A stretch of DNA of 64,000 bases from Oryzias latipes (lineage: Eukaryota; Chordata; Actinopteri; Beloniformes; Adrianichthyidae), in the NCBI RefSeq assembly GCF_002234675.1, contig NC_019859.2:4309240-4373239 (forward strand), in the 5' to 3' direction. The notes beneath the pieces were generated by a model. It did not search any database and was not told where the DNA came from. It saw only the letters and a program-made list of their open reading frames with translations. Position 1 is the stretch's first letter, and every line of letters begins with the position of its first letter. Made by a program: the position numbers and the translations under genes. Shown here one piece after another: positions 11,152 to 21,500 of this stretch.

Positions 11152-12432
11152 ATGGAAAGTAGAACAAGTGCGGGTTTGAGTGGCTTGTACAATCCAGATG
11201 CTTTGAAAGATCATGAGTCTGTTGATCCGGATTTTACTGTTGGTCAATTTGTAACCATAAGAGAGAAATCTCCAAGTGAAATAACATCTATGTTGGGTTC
11301 ATTATATTTAGATGATGAAGAGGATGAAAATGAATGTATCGCTCCTGAAGACATCAGACACCGGAAAGCTAAACTACTAAGCAATGTTGAGGTTGTTCAT
11401 GTTAATGCGGATGATGATGGTGCTAATGCAGTGGATGAGCAACAGTATAGAAGATCAAAGGCTCAGGAGGAGCAGAACATAAAAGCTGACCTAAACTGTG
11501 TAACCCATGAAGTTGTTGCTTTAAAAGAGCAGGTCCATAACTTAGAAGTAAGACTGAGGGATTCCATTACAAGTTCTTTCAATCGAGAAAGTAATTTCCG
11601 AGAATATATTGATGTTTGTTTTGCAAAAATGGAAAATAACCTTATTTCCAAGGTAGAAAAACTGGAAAAAGATGTGGTGAACTGTATGTTAAGAAGGGAT
11701 TTGAAATGGAAAAACCAACTTAAAAATATTAAGGCAGAGAGCACTCCCATTGCCCAAAGGTCCATAGCCATTTCTACTGAATTACAGTATTCAACTCTTT
11801 CTGATGAACCTCGTCTTATAGTGCCTAGTCAGCCTGGTGCAACCCATTTCTACTCCACTCCTACAGTACACAGTCAGCCTGGTGCGACCCCTTTCTACTC
11901 CACACCTCCGGTTCGCTTAGACTTTCCCACTTTTGGAACCTCCAGTGAATCTTCAGATGTTGTCAGTTTCATAGAGCAATGCGAAAACTATTTAGACATA
12001 CGACCATTGTCCAACCATGAATTGATGGGAGCCCTGTCTGCAGTACTGAAAGGACCCGCTCTGAGTTGGTGGAAAGCCACAAAACATCAAATACATGACT
12101 GGACGTCTTTTAAAAATGCATTTATGGCTGCCTTTCTCCCTGCTGACTATTTAACAGAAGTAGAGGAGAAATTGAGGACCACAGTCCAAAAGCCAGATCA
12201 GTGTCTGAGAGACTTTGCATATGATTACAGAGCTCTATGTCTTAAGTGGAAGCGGGACATGTCATAAGAGGAGGTTGTGCGACGCATACTAAACAACATC
12301 AATCCAAAAGTGGCAGGATGTCTGAGGGGAACGGTCTCTACAGTTGCACAACTTGTGAAAATTGGAGCCATGGTTGAAAAGGACTGTACGGGAGCAAAAG
12401 ATTATTGGCAGAGAGTTCATGCTAATTCTGAC
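11152..12432 (+). pseudogene. Gypsy gag, interrupted by one stop
   Basis: A 371-codon frame (11,152-12,267) has an acidic N-terminus, a coiled-coil-like middle (about residues 100-190), and two near-tandem copies of an SQPGAT.FYSTP motif (residues 225-260). A gag-type capsid region follows with [12 protein letters not shown] and [20 protein letters not shown] at 12,265 ends it. The same frame resumes at once (EEVVRRILNNINPKVAGCL), so the stop is a point change inside the capsid. No CCHC zinc knuckle is visible. Confidence 0.85.
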
Positions 12433-13208
12433 AGATTCCCTAAAAAACCTCCTGACAGAAAAGCTAACCAAAAGGGGACAGTAGGTGTCACTGTAGTTCC
12501 ACAACATACCATTAGAGAGCCAAACCTCTTAATGATCCCTGTTTCAATCCGAGGGATGCAAGTGGAAGCAGTGGTTGACACTGGTAGTACCTTTACTCTA
12601 ATGAGAGAGAGCTTGTGGAACCAGTTGACAGGTCCTGAAGAAATATTTCAACTTACAGAAAGACAAAGGTTCGTTATGGCTGATGGAACTGTTCACCAGG
12701 AGTTGGGCCATAAGACTCTATGTCTAGAGTGGCATCAGGATCAATGGACAATAAATGTGCATGTGATGGAAGACCGCCACTAGTGCTTGGACTGGATTTT
12801 CTATCAAAGTCGGGGGCAATTCTTGATATGTCCCGAAACAGTTATGGAGTGAAAACAGATCATGGTTATAAATTCCATGCATTTCTTCATCAGACAGGAG
12901 ATTTCAGGGAGTGGAAAAAATCCACCATCTCCTCTTGCCTTTCTCCTGTTAGTCTCTACTATGCACTCCAACCGGGGGAGTTTCCTCCTTGTTGGTCGGT
13001 TGTGACTGCCACAGACATGGTTCAAACCTGTGACACTGATAACCCTGACAGTTCCAGACTCATACATAAATTGGTGGAGGACTGGCCAACAGTTACTTCT
13101 GGCATTCTTGGGAAAACCACTGTAGAAAAACACACAATCTTCTTACAAGATGAAATCCCAGTGAGATCAAGAGCATATCGGGTTTCTCCTTTCAAAAAAA
13201 AAATATAA
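12433..13208 (+). pseudogene. Gypsy aspartic protease and linker
   Basis: The active-site motif VEAVVDTGSTFTLM lies near 12,568-12,609 in the gag frame. The frame then shifts near 12,770-12,783, and the protease end PPLVLGLDFLSKSGAILDM continues in another frame to 13,208. The linker to the reverse transcriptase includes [15 protein letters not shown] second frame change follows at the A-run near 13,195-13,205. Confidence 0.82.
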
Positions 13209-13702
13209 TCGAGGAACATGTGGCTAAAATGTTGAAAGATGGCATAATTGAACCATCACAATCAGCCTGGTCCTCTCCTGTAGTCCTTGTAGACAAGCCT
13301 GATGGATCCTATAGGTTTTGTGTTGACTACAGAAGAGTAAATGCCAAGACCTTGCCTGATGCTTATCCCATGCCCCTCATTCATGACATCTTGGCAGATG
13401 TGTTTCACAGACTCCATAGGGCCAACCTCAGTCTCAACATGGACAAATGTCATTTCTTTAAAAAACAGTTAAGATTTCTTGGTCATGTTGTTTCAGGAGA
13501 AGGAGTAGCAGCCGATCCAGCGAAAACACAAGCAATTGCAGAGTTTCCAGGACCAACTGATATAAAATCGCTTCAACGTTTTCTGGGGCTTGCAGGCTGG
13601 TATCATAAATTTATTGCAAATTTTTCTGATATTGCGGCTCCTCTTAATCACTTGAAGAAGTAGGGGGTAGAGTGGCACTGGTCTACCGAATGTCAAGCTA
13701 GT
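13209..13702 (+). pseudogene. Gypsy reverse transcriptase with internal deletion
   Basis: The N-terminal RT motifs are present ([45 protein letters not shown]). At about 13,395-13,410 the sequence jumps to the region after the active site ([43 protein letters not shown]). The YxDD catalytic box and its neighbourhood are absent, roughly a hundred residues or more compared with the family. TAG at 13,661 interrupts the frame shortly before RNase H. No polymerase activity is possible. Confidence 0.9.
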
Positions 13703-15448
13703 ATGGATGCTTTAAAAAAAGCTCTAACCTCACCACCCATACTAGCACAGCCAGATATGTCACTTCCCTTTCAGGTTCATACAGATGCCAGTGAGGTGGG
13801 CCTTGGGGCTATTCTCTCACAGGAGACAAAAGATGGAGAACGTGTTATTGCGTATGCTTCCAGAGGGCTTCGAGGACCTGAAAGAAATTATTCTACCTCA
13901 GAAAAGGAATGTTTGGCTGTCGTCTGGGAGGTTGAGAAATGGCGACACTATCTTGAAGGGAAGGAGTTTTCTGTCTACACAGACCATGCTGCATTGTCGT
14001 GGGCGTTCAATTGTCCTAAAACAACCTCTCGCTTGACGCGCTGGATTTTACGGTTGCAACAGTTCCACTTCAAGGTCCTCTATAGAAAAGGTTGCCTCAA
14101 TGTTGCACCAGATGCATTGTCTCGAGGATATACACCCTTGATAATAAAGCCATCTCCTTGCTTTGCTGTCACCCTGAAGAGTCCTTCAGATCTGCCAACC
14201 AGTTTAGCAGAAATCGCTCAAGCACAAGATCATGACCCAAAACTTAATGAAATGAAACGGACTCAAAGTGACATCAACACTTCTCCCCAAAGGATCAGTT
14301 TTGCAGAACATCAGGGTGTTCTGTATCGCAGAATTCCCTTGCAGAACCAAGGAGAACGGTTCCAATTGGTAGTGCCTCAGGCCTTAGTCCCAGTGTTTCT
14401 CCGTTACTTTCATGATAATCCTTTGGGAGGCCATCTTGGACGCCTGAAAACCCTCCTGAAGATCCTGGATGTAGCTTGGTGGCCAAGCGTACGCAAAGAT
14501 GTCTGGGAACACACCAAGAAATGTGAAACTTGCCAAAAGTACAAACCTGGCAATTGCAAACCTTCGGGTTTATTACAAAACATCACAGTCAACAAACCTG
14601 GAGAGATGCTCGGAATAGATCTCATGGGGCCTTTCCCCAGGAGCAAGAAGTCAAACGTATTTCTTCTTGTGGTGGTTGACTACTATTCAAAGTGGGTTGA
14701 ATTGTTCCCCTTAAGAGACAGTAAAACACCACGAATTATCAAGATTCTGATAGAGGAAATATTCACTAGGTGGGGCGTTCCTCAATATCTGGTGTCTGAC
14801 CGAGGTCCTCAGTTTACTAGTAGTCTTTTAATTGACCTTTGTAATACATGGGGGGTTGTGCAGAAGTTAACAACTAGTTATCATCCACAAACCAACCTCA
14901 CCGAACGTGTAAACAGAACATTGAAGACCATGATTGCATCCTTTGTTGGCCAACATCACCATGCTTGGGATCAATGGTTACCTGAGTTTCGTTTTGCTAT
15001 TAACACCGCCCAACAAGAAACCACAGGAAAGACCCCAGCTGAGCTGGCTCTGGGACGTAATCTTTATGGCCCTCTGCAGAGACTGATTTACAAACCACCT
15101 TCTCCCCAACAACAAGCAACCTACAATCTAGTTGAAAGACAACAACAACTGGCTGAGGAGGTTAAACGGAGAGTGGGTGTGCACCAGGCTAGAAATGCTA
15201 AGTATTATAATACCCGTAGAAAAGATGCGCACTTTCTGCCGGGAGACTTAGTCTGGGTCAGGTCACATCCTCTTTCTAAAGCTACTGAAAAGTTTTCAGC
15301 AAAGTTAGCGCCGAAGTGGGAAGGACCAGCAAAAATAATAAAGAAATTAGGGCCAATCAATTACAGAGTTATTTGGGGAGACCCACAAAAGAAAGAAGAT
15401 ACTGTAAATGTCGTAAACCTAAAGACCTATCATGGTGTTTTCCCTTAA
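13703..15448 (+). CDS. Gypsy RNase H and integrase (open frame)
   Basis: A 581-codon uninterrupted frame. RNase H motifs: [33 protein letters not shown] and [10 protein letters not shown]. The integrase zinc finger runs from [11 protein letters not shown] to CETCQKYKP. Integrase core: [21 protein letters not shown], and Glu in [11 protein letters not shown], so the D,D,E triad is intact. A C-terminal SH3-like region ([29 protein letters not shown]) ends at 15,448. No chromodomain is seen. It continues the pol frame after TAG at 13,661, so in the element it is part of pol rather than a separate gene. Confidence 0.9.
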   Translation: MDALKKALTSPPILAQPDMSLPFQVHTDASEVGLGAILSQETKDGERVIAYASRGLRGPERNYSTSEKECLAVVWEVEKWRHYLEGKEFSVYTDHAALSWAFNCPKTTSRLTRWILRLQQFHFKVLYRKGCLNVAPDALSRGYTPLIIKPSPCFAVTLKSPSDLPTSLAEIAQAQDHDPKLNEMKRTQSDINTSPQRISFAEHQGVLYRRIPLQNQGERFQLVVPQALVPVFLRYFHDNPLGGHLGRLKTLLKILDVAWWPSVRKDVWEHTKKCETCQKYKPGNCKPSGLLQNITVNKPGEMLGIDLMGPFPRSKKSNVFLLVVVDYYSKWVELFPLRDSKTPRIIKILIEEIFTRWGVPQYLVSDRGPQFTSSLLIDLCNTWGVVQKLTTSYHPQTNLTERVNRTLKTMIASFVGQHHHAWDQWLPEFRFAINTAQQETTGKTPAELALGRNLYGPLQRLIYKPPSPQQQATYNLVERQQQLAEEVKRRVGVHQARNAKYYNTRRKDAHFLPGDLVWVRSHPLSKATEKFSAKLAPKWEGPAKIIKKLGPINYRVIWGDPQKKEDTVNVVNLKTYHGVFP

Positions 15449-15460
15449 AAGCCTTTGGCT

Positions 15461-15475
15461 GAAGGGGGGGTTATA
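15461..15475 (+). other. Polypurine tract
   Basis: 'gaaggggggg' followed by ttata lies directly before the 3' LTR, the expected site for plus-strand priming. Confidence 0.7.
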
Positions 15476-16187
15476 TGTAGCCACAAAAGTATTTAAAATA
15501 TGGAATTGACATTATGATTAAATTCGGTGTCAAAAACATTTGTTCCCATAACACTGTAAAGTCCTATTTCCGATTTCCTCAGGAAATGTCATTCAGAAAT
15601 GTGTTGTTATTTTTTTGTTTTTTTGTATTAAGGACACGTCAGCTGTAAGTCATGTGACTGACGGTACCGGGGCCTGATTTGATAAAGGGTACCAAAGTAA
15701 GGGGGGGGGGGAGCGCATCCTGTCGTGACGGGGGGAAAAACTTCAGGGAGTCTACGAGAGACCTGAGGAGAAAAAGAAAAAAGAAGCGCATCTAACGCCC
15801 GAGGCATCAGATTCCATTTTGGGGATTTATTTCTGTTTGGACAAAGTTGGACAGTCAACCCTTGGGTGAGAGGATTCCTTTTTTCGTTTGGCTATCGTTT
15901 CATTGGGAAGAATGCCTACGTGTCTGGAGTGGGAGTGACCGTGAACTTTGAAAAGGAAGACGCTACAGCACGGACATTAACGGGACATTTAAAGAAAACA
16001 AATCGGTTTTGAGAGACTAAGGATTATTATATTATTTGGGTTTTCCTATTGTTTGGTTTACTTGTGTTATATAAAAGAATCTGAATAACAAAGAGAAAAA
16101 ACTGTTGTGTGTAAATATATCAATTTAAAGAAACTTATTACCCTAAAAAACGTAATGAGCACTATAAATAAATAGATGATCGTTACA
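15476..16187 (+). repeat. 3' LTR of gypsy element
   Basis: A 712-bp copy of the 5' LTR. By eye the differences are three single-base changes and an 11-G instead of a 7-G run. Confidence 0.95.
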
Positions 16188-16191
16188 AGGT

Positions 16192-17027
16192 GAGCTAACA
16201 CCTGTGCTCAGGTGAGTATTTATGTTCTTCTAAAATGGATGGTGGAACGTGAAAAGAAGGAGGGAGAGTGCCCAGCCATCCCCACCCCAAGACCCCCACC
16301 GCAGCAGCAGCGGCAGCCGGAATCCCTCCAACGCCACACGGGAACCGGCAGGGAACAACCGCCGCCCGGGCGACCAAGCCCGCCACCCAGGCCAGGGCCA
16401 GCAGGACCGCCGCAAGGCCCCCAGAGCCAGAGAGCAGGGAAGCACGGAGGGAAAGAGAGCGCCGCCCCAGCCCAACCAGGAGAGCAGCCCCCCCGCTGCG
16501 CCGGGAGAGCCCAACGCAGGGCCCCACCGGAGAAGGACGCCCACAGCCCCAGACGAGCACCCCACCACCACCCAGGAGTTCCGGGCATCCCCCCGCCCCA
16601 ACCCCAGGTACAGGCCAGGACCCCCCAAGAGAGACCCGCTCCGCACTCCAGGCAGCCACCCGCCCGGCCCACGGTTGGTCCAGGGAGGAGCAAGGCAGGG
16701 GCCCGCCGCCCCCGCCCAGGAGGGGGGAACCCCGGGGAAAAAAGAAGGCCCACAAGGGGTGTTGTAAATATGGCCCGACCAGGCTCGGCCACAGTTGGAA
16801 ATTTGGCCGGGCCCAGCGCTCAGGAGCAAGGACCAGAACCCACCCCCCAGGGACACGAACACCCCCAGCTCAGATGTAATGTGAACCCCCCCACCGCGCG
16901 GAGAGAGCACCGCCGGGCCCAGGAAGCCGGCACCCCGGGGACACGGCCGCCGTTGTAAAGGGGCCCGTACCCCCCACCAGGGAAGAGGTAGGGGACAGAT
17001 GGTCCTAGGTCCCACCTTCCTTGCAAA
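16192..17027. repeat. GC-rich, C/A-rich low-complexity dispersed repeat
   Basis: This stretch is strikingly rich in CCC, CAG and CCG words, in sharp contrast with its surroundings. Long open frames occur on both strands and in several phases, encoding only Pro/Arg/Gly/Ala-rich strings, which is what such composition gives by chance. I think it is a repeat of the kind often seen in fish assemblies, not a gene. Confidence 0.5.
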
Positions 17028-17160
17028 ATGTGTGTGCATGTATGTGTGTTTGAGAGGGGGTGTGTGTGCATGTGTGTGTGTTTATGTTGGGATGTATATA
17101 TTGAGGGGGGAGGGGTGTGTGTACTAAGGGGGGGTGCAGTTAAAATTGTTTTTTTTTTTT
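17028..17160 (+). repeat. GT-rich microsatellite and poly-T
   Basis: Interrupted (TG)n / (TGTGCATG) tracts, G-runs, and a T-run at about 17,149-17,160. Confidence 0.8.
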
Positions 17161-17361
17161 GCAATTCTGACTTAAATAAACACCAGAACACATTTTTGTT
17201 CAATTCATGCAAAATTCCAAGTAATTGTAAATGTTGCATAAACTGTTTCTTGCAACGATATATGTTGTTAGGCAAACAGAGAATCTGACGCCCTTTTGCC
17301 CTTCTCTTCATCATTTGTTGCCTGATTTTTTATCTATTGAAGTTCAATTCTTTGTGTTCAG

Positions 17362-17469
17362 ATGGCAGGACTCCTCTGGATGTCGGTGAGCGTTCTGCTT
17401 TTCGAAAGCTGCACCGGCATCACTGAGAATCAGCTCACTCCGCTGGTGGTTAACATTTGGAGAAATTGA
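17362..17469 (+). other. Possible signal-peptide exon (remnant)
   Basis: After an acceptor-like 'ctttgtgttcag' the sequence ATGGCAGGACTCCTC opens a 35-codon frame: MAGLLWMSVSVLLFESCTG, then ITENQLTPLVVNIWRN and a stop. The first 19 residues look like a secretion signal with a hydrophobic core and a small residue at the cleavage point. A donor-like 'tcg/gtgagc' lies inside it at 17,386, so the true exon might be shorter. It could be the third exon of the leader starting at 9,742. The protein is not recognised. Confidence 0.3.
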
Positions 17470-17740
17470 GTGCACCTCCTCTAAAACATTATGTTTCTCA
17501 ATTTCAAAAATATGTATTTTTACATTTTTTTTTTATTTTTTTTGGGGATAAACTTACATTCAGATCAGCAACATTAAGTCTATTTTGATCTTTTTGTTGT
17601 GACTAATTCTAGGATGTCATACTTAAAATCAGAAAGAAAAAACAATCCAATGGTTAATTTTGTCCAGATAGTAACACTAACTAGTTATCGTTTTAAAACC
17701 TGTAATTAAGCATTAACCCTTTGTCTATGTGATGTCATTG
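17470..17740. other. AT-rich spacer
   Basis: No gene-like feature is seen. It would be an intron if the exons on either side belong together. Confidence 0.4.
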
Positions 17741-17853
17741 TAGCTACCACGCAGGCAAAATGTTCAGCATTGCCGCAAGCATCCCGCACGCGGCAGGATT
17801 GTTGCTGCAACAGTTATCCCAAGCCAGATGGCAACGGAAAAATCCATGCATAG

Positions 17854-18402
17854 TATCGAGTTTTACAAAACTTTGACAACTTGTTTAATCAACAAATGGA
17901 TTATGATAATGATCTGATGCTTTTTTATGTTCTAGCAGCTCATTGTGTCCAAAGGTGTACAAATGAGAACAATCCAGAAAACATCCTGGAGTATTTAGAA
18001 GATTTGAAACAATGGAAGAATTATGTTTTTGTATTCTCATATGTGTATAGACCCAAGTATTTAAGGGTCATCATTTCTGATGAGCAGTGCAAAAATGGTA
18101 TTAGGACACTTGGAAATAATTTGAGTCTAAGGAATGTGTTTCGATGCAATAAAATAAATGGGGGAATGCAGTGTAAAACCTTTAAGGACCATAACAACCA
18201 GGTTGCAAACGATTGTTTATATGACCCCACCTCTCCCCAGTCTAATGATGAAAACTCTGTGACTCCAGCTGTCCAAAATGCTTCAATGCAGCGCAGTAGG
18301 GGAGGTAGAGGGAGGGTTAGAGGAAGAGGAGGTGGAGGGACGGTTGGAGGAAGAGGAGGTAGGGGGAGGGTTGGAAGAATAAGGTGGCAGAGTTTGTGAA
18401 AG
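17854..18402 (+). pseudogene. Unrecognised ORF with Gly/Arg-rich tail (copy Y)
   Basis: The frame after a TAG at 17,851 is open to 18,399 (TGA 18,397-18,399) and reads YRVLQNFDNLFNQQMDYDND. Next come two cysteines (HCVQRC), a compact middle part with KYLRVIISDEQCKNGIRTLG, a low-complexity linker, and an RG/GR-rich tail of about 35 residues beginning SRGGRGRVRGRGGGG. Such tails usually bind RNA. I know no family for the folded part. The first ATG is at 17,896. Upstream, the frame before the TAG is Cys-rich (about 17,745-17,850) after an acceptor-like site at 17,746, so the TAG may be a nonsense change in a spliced exon. A 98-bp piece of it recurs at 22,423-22,520 with two differences. It may be a decayed gene of a local tandem family or an old viral or transposon insertion. 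Confidence 0.5.
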
Positions 18403-18654
18403 GACAAAAAGCAGAAAAGCAATTGTAAATTAAAAATAAAACTGTTAACAGAAAAATCCAGTTTGATTCCGTTTTACTTTGCATAAAACAAGCTTTGCAC
18501 TCATGAAGTCAGTTAACTGAATTAAAACTTGTTTTTTTTAAAAAGTTCAGTTTATATATCAGTTCAGCTTTGAGCACAAGAATTATTCCAAATAGTTACA
18601 AAATTTAGCCAATTTAAATAATCTGTCACTTAATTAAAATAATAAAGACAATTA
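18403..18654 (+). repeat. 3' flank of copy Y, shared with copy Z
   Basis: Blocks such as 'aagctttgcactca' and 'gagcacaa', followed by a similar A/T-rich run, correspond in order to 22,555-22,735. This shows the duplication reaches beyond the open frame. Confidence 0.5.
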
Positions 18655-19425
18655 TATTTGGCATTTTATTTTCAAAAAGTTCTCTGGTAAATGTGAAGCA
18701 AAAGTCAATTAGAAATATCTAATTTGACAATTAAAATGGATTAACAGAAATGCTTTTTCATTTTCACAATGTAACTGCATCAAATGAATCGAATACAATA
18801 TGAAAAATCAATACTTAAATATGCTTTTTCATTTTCAAATTAAATAAATGCATAGTTTTTGACATGATTAAAACGAAAATGCAAAGAGGGGATTGCATTT
18901 TCTTTTTCACATCCACGATGCAAAAAGTGTAGCATAAATAATTTCCAGTCAGACTTCCAGGGAGATGTCAAATTAGACATTTTTAAATGAATTTTTCTAC
19001 ACATTTACCAGAGAACTTTTTAAAAATGAAATGTCAATTACAATTTTCATTATCAATTTATGTAACCCCTTGTGCTATCCTAGGCACTGTAACATTGGGA
19101 GTTGGGTCATCTAGACCCACTAGACAGTGCTCTGAACCTTTTTTCTTCAATGATTTGTGATTTTCACTGATGTCCATGGATTACATGAAATCTTTCCACC
19201 TTTATCCACCTTTGTCATGGTAGAGAGAACACGTCAATGTAAGGGTGGGGTCATAGGATAGCATGAGAGTTAAGTGACAGAATAAGCGGTGTTGAAGTAG
19301 AAAAGGAAAAAGCATTTTGAAGGATTGCTTTTTCATTTTAATTTTGAGTCAAAAAATGCAGTTACATTTTGAAAATGAAAAAGCATTTCTGGTTTTGACG
19401 GTTTTTTTTTTTAATTATGCTGCAC
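18655..19425. repeat. Cluster of inverted-repeat AT-rich elements
   Basis: 'ttctctggtaaatgtg' (18,681) returns inverted as 'cacatttaccagagaac' (19,003). 'aaatgctttttcattttcac' (about 18,749) returns inverted near 19,360-19,388. The two pairs overlap rather than nest, so at least two related short elements, or one rearranged element, are present. A separate 200-bp element is inserted at 19,067. Confidence 0.55.
19067..19270. mobile_element. Short inverted-repeat element, copy 2
   Basis: Full-length relative of 9,191-9,393. It starts CCCTTGTGCTATCCTAGG and ends 'cataggatagcatgagag'. The right end abuts TTAA. It has no coding capacity. Confidence 0.75.
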
Positions 19426-19512
19426 AAATGCTTCATATCATCTTCTTCTTTCTCTTTCGGCTTTTCCCATCAGGGGTCGCCACAGCGAATCATCGTTTTC
19501 CACCTCACTCTG

Positions 19513-20519
19513 TCATGGACATCTTTCACCCCTAACATTAGCCAACTTCATGTCCTCTGTTAAGACATCCATATATCTCCTCTTTGGCCGTCCTCTTGCC
19601 CTCCTGCCAGGCAGCTCCATCTCCAACATCCTTCTACCAATATATCCACTATCCCTCCTCTGAACATGTCCAAACCATCTCAGTCTGGCTTCTCTGACTT
19701 TGTCGCTAACACAGGCAACATGAGCCGTCCCTCTGATGTACTCGTTCCTTATCCTGTCTAACCTGGTCACTCCTAAGGAGAACCTCAACATCTTCATCTC
19801 TGCTACCTCCATCTCAGCCTCTTGTCTCTGTCTCACTGCTACCGTCTCTAACCCATAGAGCAGAGCTGGTCTCACCACTGTCTTGTACACCTTTCCTTTG
19901 AGTCTTGCTGGCACTCTTCTGTCACACAACACTCCTGACACTTTCCTCCAACCGCTCCAACCTGCCTGCACTCGCCTCTTCACCTCTTTTCCACACTCTC
20001 CATCACACTGAACTGTTGACCCCAAGTACTTAAACTCCTGCAACTTCTTCACCTCAGCCCCCTGTAACCTAACGCTTCTACCTTGATCCCTCTCGTTCAG
20101 ACACATGTATTCTGTCTTACTACGACTGACCTTCATGCCTCTTCTTTCCAGAGCAAACCTCCACCTCTCTAGCTTTTCCTCCACCTGCTCTCTACTCTCA
20201 CTGCAAATTACGATGTCATCCGCAAACATCATTGTCCAGGGAGATTCCTGTCTGACCTCGTCTGTCAGCCTGTCCATCAGCATAGCAAACAAAAAAGGAC
20301 TCAAAGCTGATCCTTGGTGTAGTCCCACCTCCACCTTGAACTCCTCTGTCTGACCTACAGCACATCTCACCACCGTCATACTTCTCTCATACATGTCCTG
20401 AACTACTCTGACATACTTCTCTGCCACTCCAGACGACCTCATACAGTACCACAGCTCCTCCCTCGGCACCCTGTCATACGCCTTCTCTAAATCTACGAAC
20501 ACACAATGCAGCTCCTTCC
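19513..20519 (-). pseudogene. RTE-type reverse transcriptase, C-terminal part
   Basis: The frame is open over about 335 codons. Motifs: LHCVFVDLEKAYDRVPREEL, GLHQGSALSPFLFAMLMD, the catalytic box MMFADDIVIC, then KYLGSTVQCDG and the C-terminal RWFGHVQRRD and GRRARGRPKRRYMD. These are typical of fish RTE elements. The apparent N-terminal residues before this part come from the nested element. It would be followed upstream by the piece at 22,102-22,390. Confidence 0.9.
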
Positions 20520-21034
20520 TATGAGGGGCCGTATAAGACATTATTTATTCTGAACCATTCACATTCATACATTCTCTCTCTCACATTCATATATACTCTC
20601 TTTCGCATACATATATTCTCTTACGTATACATATATTCTCACTTGCGCATCCATATATTCTCGCTCTCACATTCATATATACTCTCTTTCGCATACATAT
20701 ATTCTCGTATGCATACATATATTCTCACTTGCGCATCCATATATTCTCTCTCTCGCATACATATATATTACCTTACACATACATACATTCTCACTCTCAT
20801 TGTCACTCTTAGAAAAGAATATATGTATGTGAAAGACGAGTATATATGTGTGTGTGAGGAAAAGTATATATATATGCGTGTGAGAGAGGAGTATGCATGA
20901 AAAGGAAGTGACTTTGCATGAAAAGGAAGTGACTTTGCATGAAAAGGAAGGCAGATGATTTCTCGTGCTCTGATTGGACGAGAGGCCGCCACCTCCCATT
21001 TTGAACAGATGCTAACATGAACTAGCAAGAAGGA

Positions 21035-21260
21035 GCCACGGGGGTCCTGCAGCAGGCCATCGGAACCTTAAGAAATATTTTATCTTCACCTCAAGTGGTC
21101 ACAAATCTGTCTGCATCTCTAGAGACACAAAGGAATGTCTCAAATACCAATAATGGTAATACAAGTGCCACCGAAACAGAAATAAGGGAGCTTTTCAGAC
21201 CGACTCCACCAACCTCCCGCGCTTTTACTCCGTGTACAACCACCGGAGGGTGGTTGAAAC
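21035..21260 (+). pseudogene. Coding-like stretch crossing the arm/centre border
   Basis: One frame reads GVLQQAIGTLRNILSSPQVV across the end of the left arm, then ETEIRELFRPTPPTSRAF in the centre, before the microsatellite breaks it. It is not closely identifiable. It may be the N-terminal part of a protein of the autonomous parent element or a captured exon. The part in the arm exists inverted in the right arm. Confidence 0.35.
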
Positions 21261-21274
21261 TGAACCTTTGCGTG

Positions 21275-21500
21275 AATTATGAATTATTAATTATTTGCGT
21301 GAATTATGGGCGAATTATTATTATGAATTATTATTAAGAATTATTATTATGAATTATGGATTATTATTAAGAATTATTATTATTATTTATTATGAATTAT
21401 GGATTATTATTAATTATTATGAATTGATTACGAATTATCAATTATTTGAATTATTTATTATTTTTACAATAATTTATTAATTATTTGCGTGAATTATGGG
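21275..21500. repeat. (AATTATT)n-type microsatellite
   Basis: About 225 bases of degenerate ATT/AATT repeat in the unpaired centre of the long inverted-repeat element, with 'tgcgtgaattatgggcga' at both its beginning and end. Confidence 0.85.

Larger units (their letters stand above)
10383..16187 (+). mobile_element. Complete Ty3/gypsy LTR retrotransposon, defective
   Basis: Two direct LTRs (708 and 712 bp) start TGTAGCC and end GTTACA, and are flanked by the 4-bp duplication AGGT (10,379-10,382 and 16,188-16,191). The internal order is gag, protease, reverse transcriptase, RNase H, integrase, the Ty3/gypsy order. The LTRs differ by only three substitutions and a G-run length change, so the insertion is young. 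Yet the interior has an in-frame stop in gag (12,265), frame changes near 12,780 and 13,208, a deletion that removes the catalytic part of the reverse transcriptase, and a stop at 13,661. It cannot copy itself as read. It was presumably moved by proteins of a sister copy, or broke very recently. Confidence 0.95.

Noticed and set aside
16195-17039. Several long open frames on both strands (172-269 codons)
   Set aside because: They encode only Pro/Arg/Gly/Ala-rich low-complexity strings in overlapping phases. This is the expected result of stop-poor GC-rich sequence, with no domain and no splice context.
17362-17426. Alternative reading of the exon-like stretch as an ankyrin-type end (DGRTPLDVG ... 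FRKLHRHH)
   Set aside because: It needs a phase-1 exon junction for which no partner is visible nearby. The signal-peptide reading is equally short, and neither is proven.
19513-20541. Start of the RTE frame at MSYTAPHR
   Set aside because: These residues come from the inverted-repeat element inserted at 20,520. The true RT continues at 22,102.
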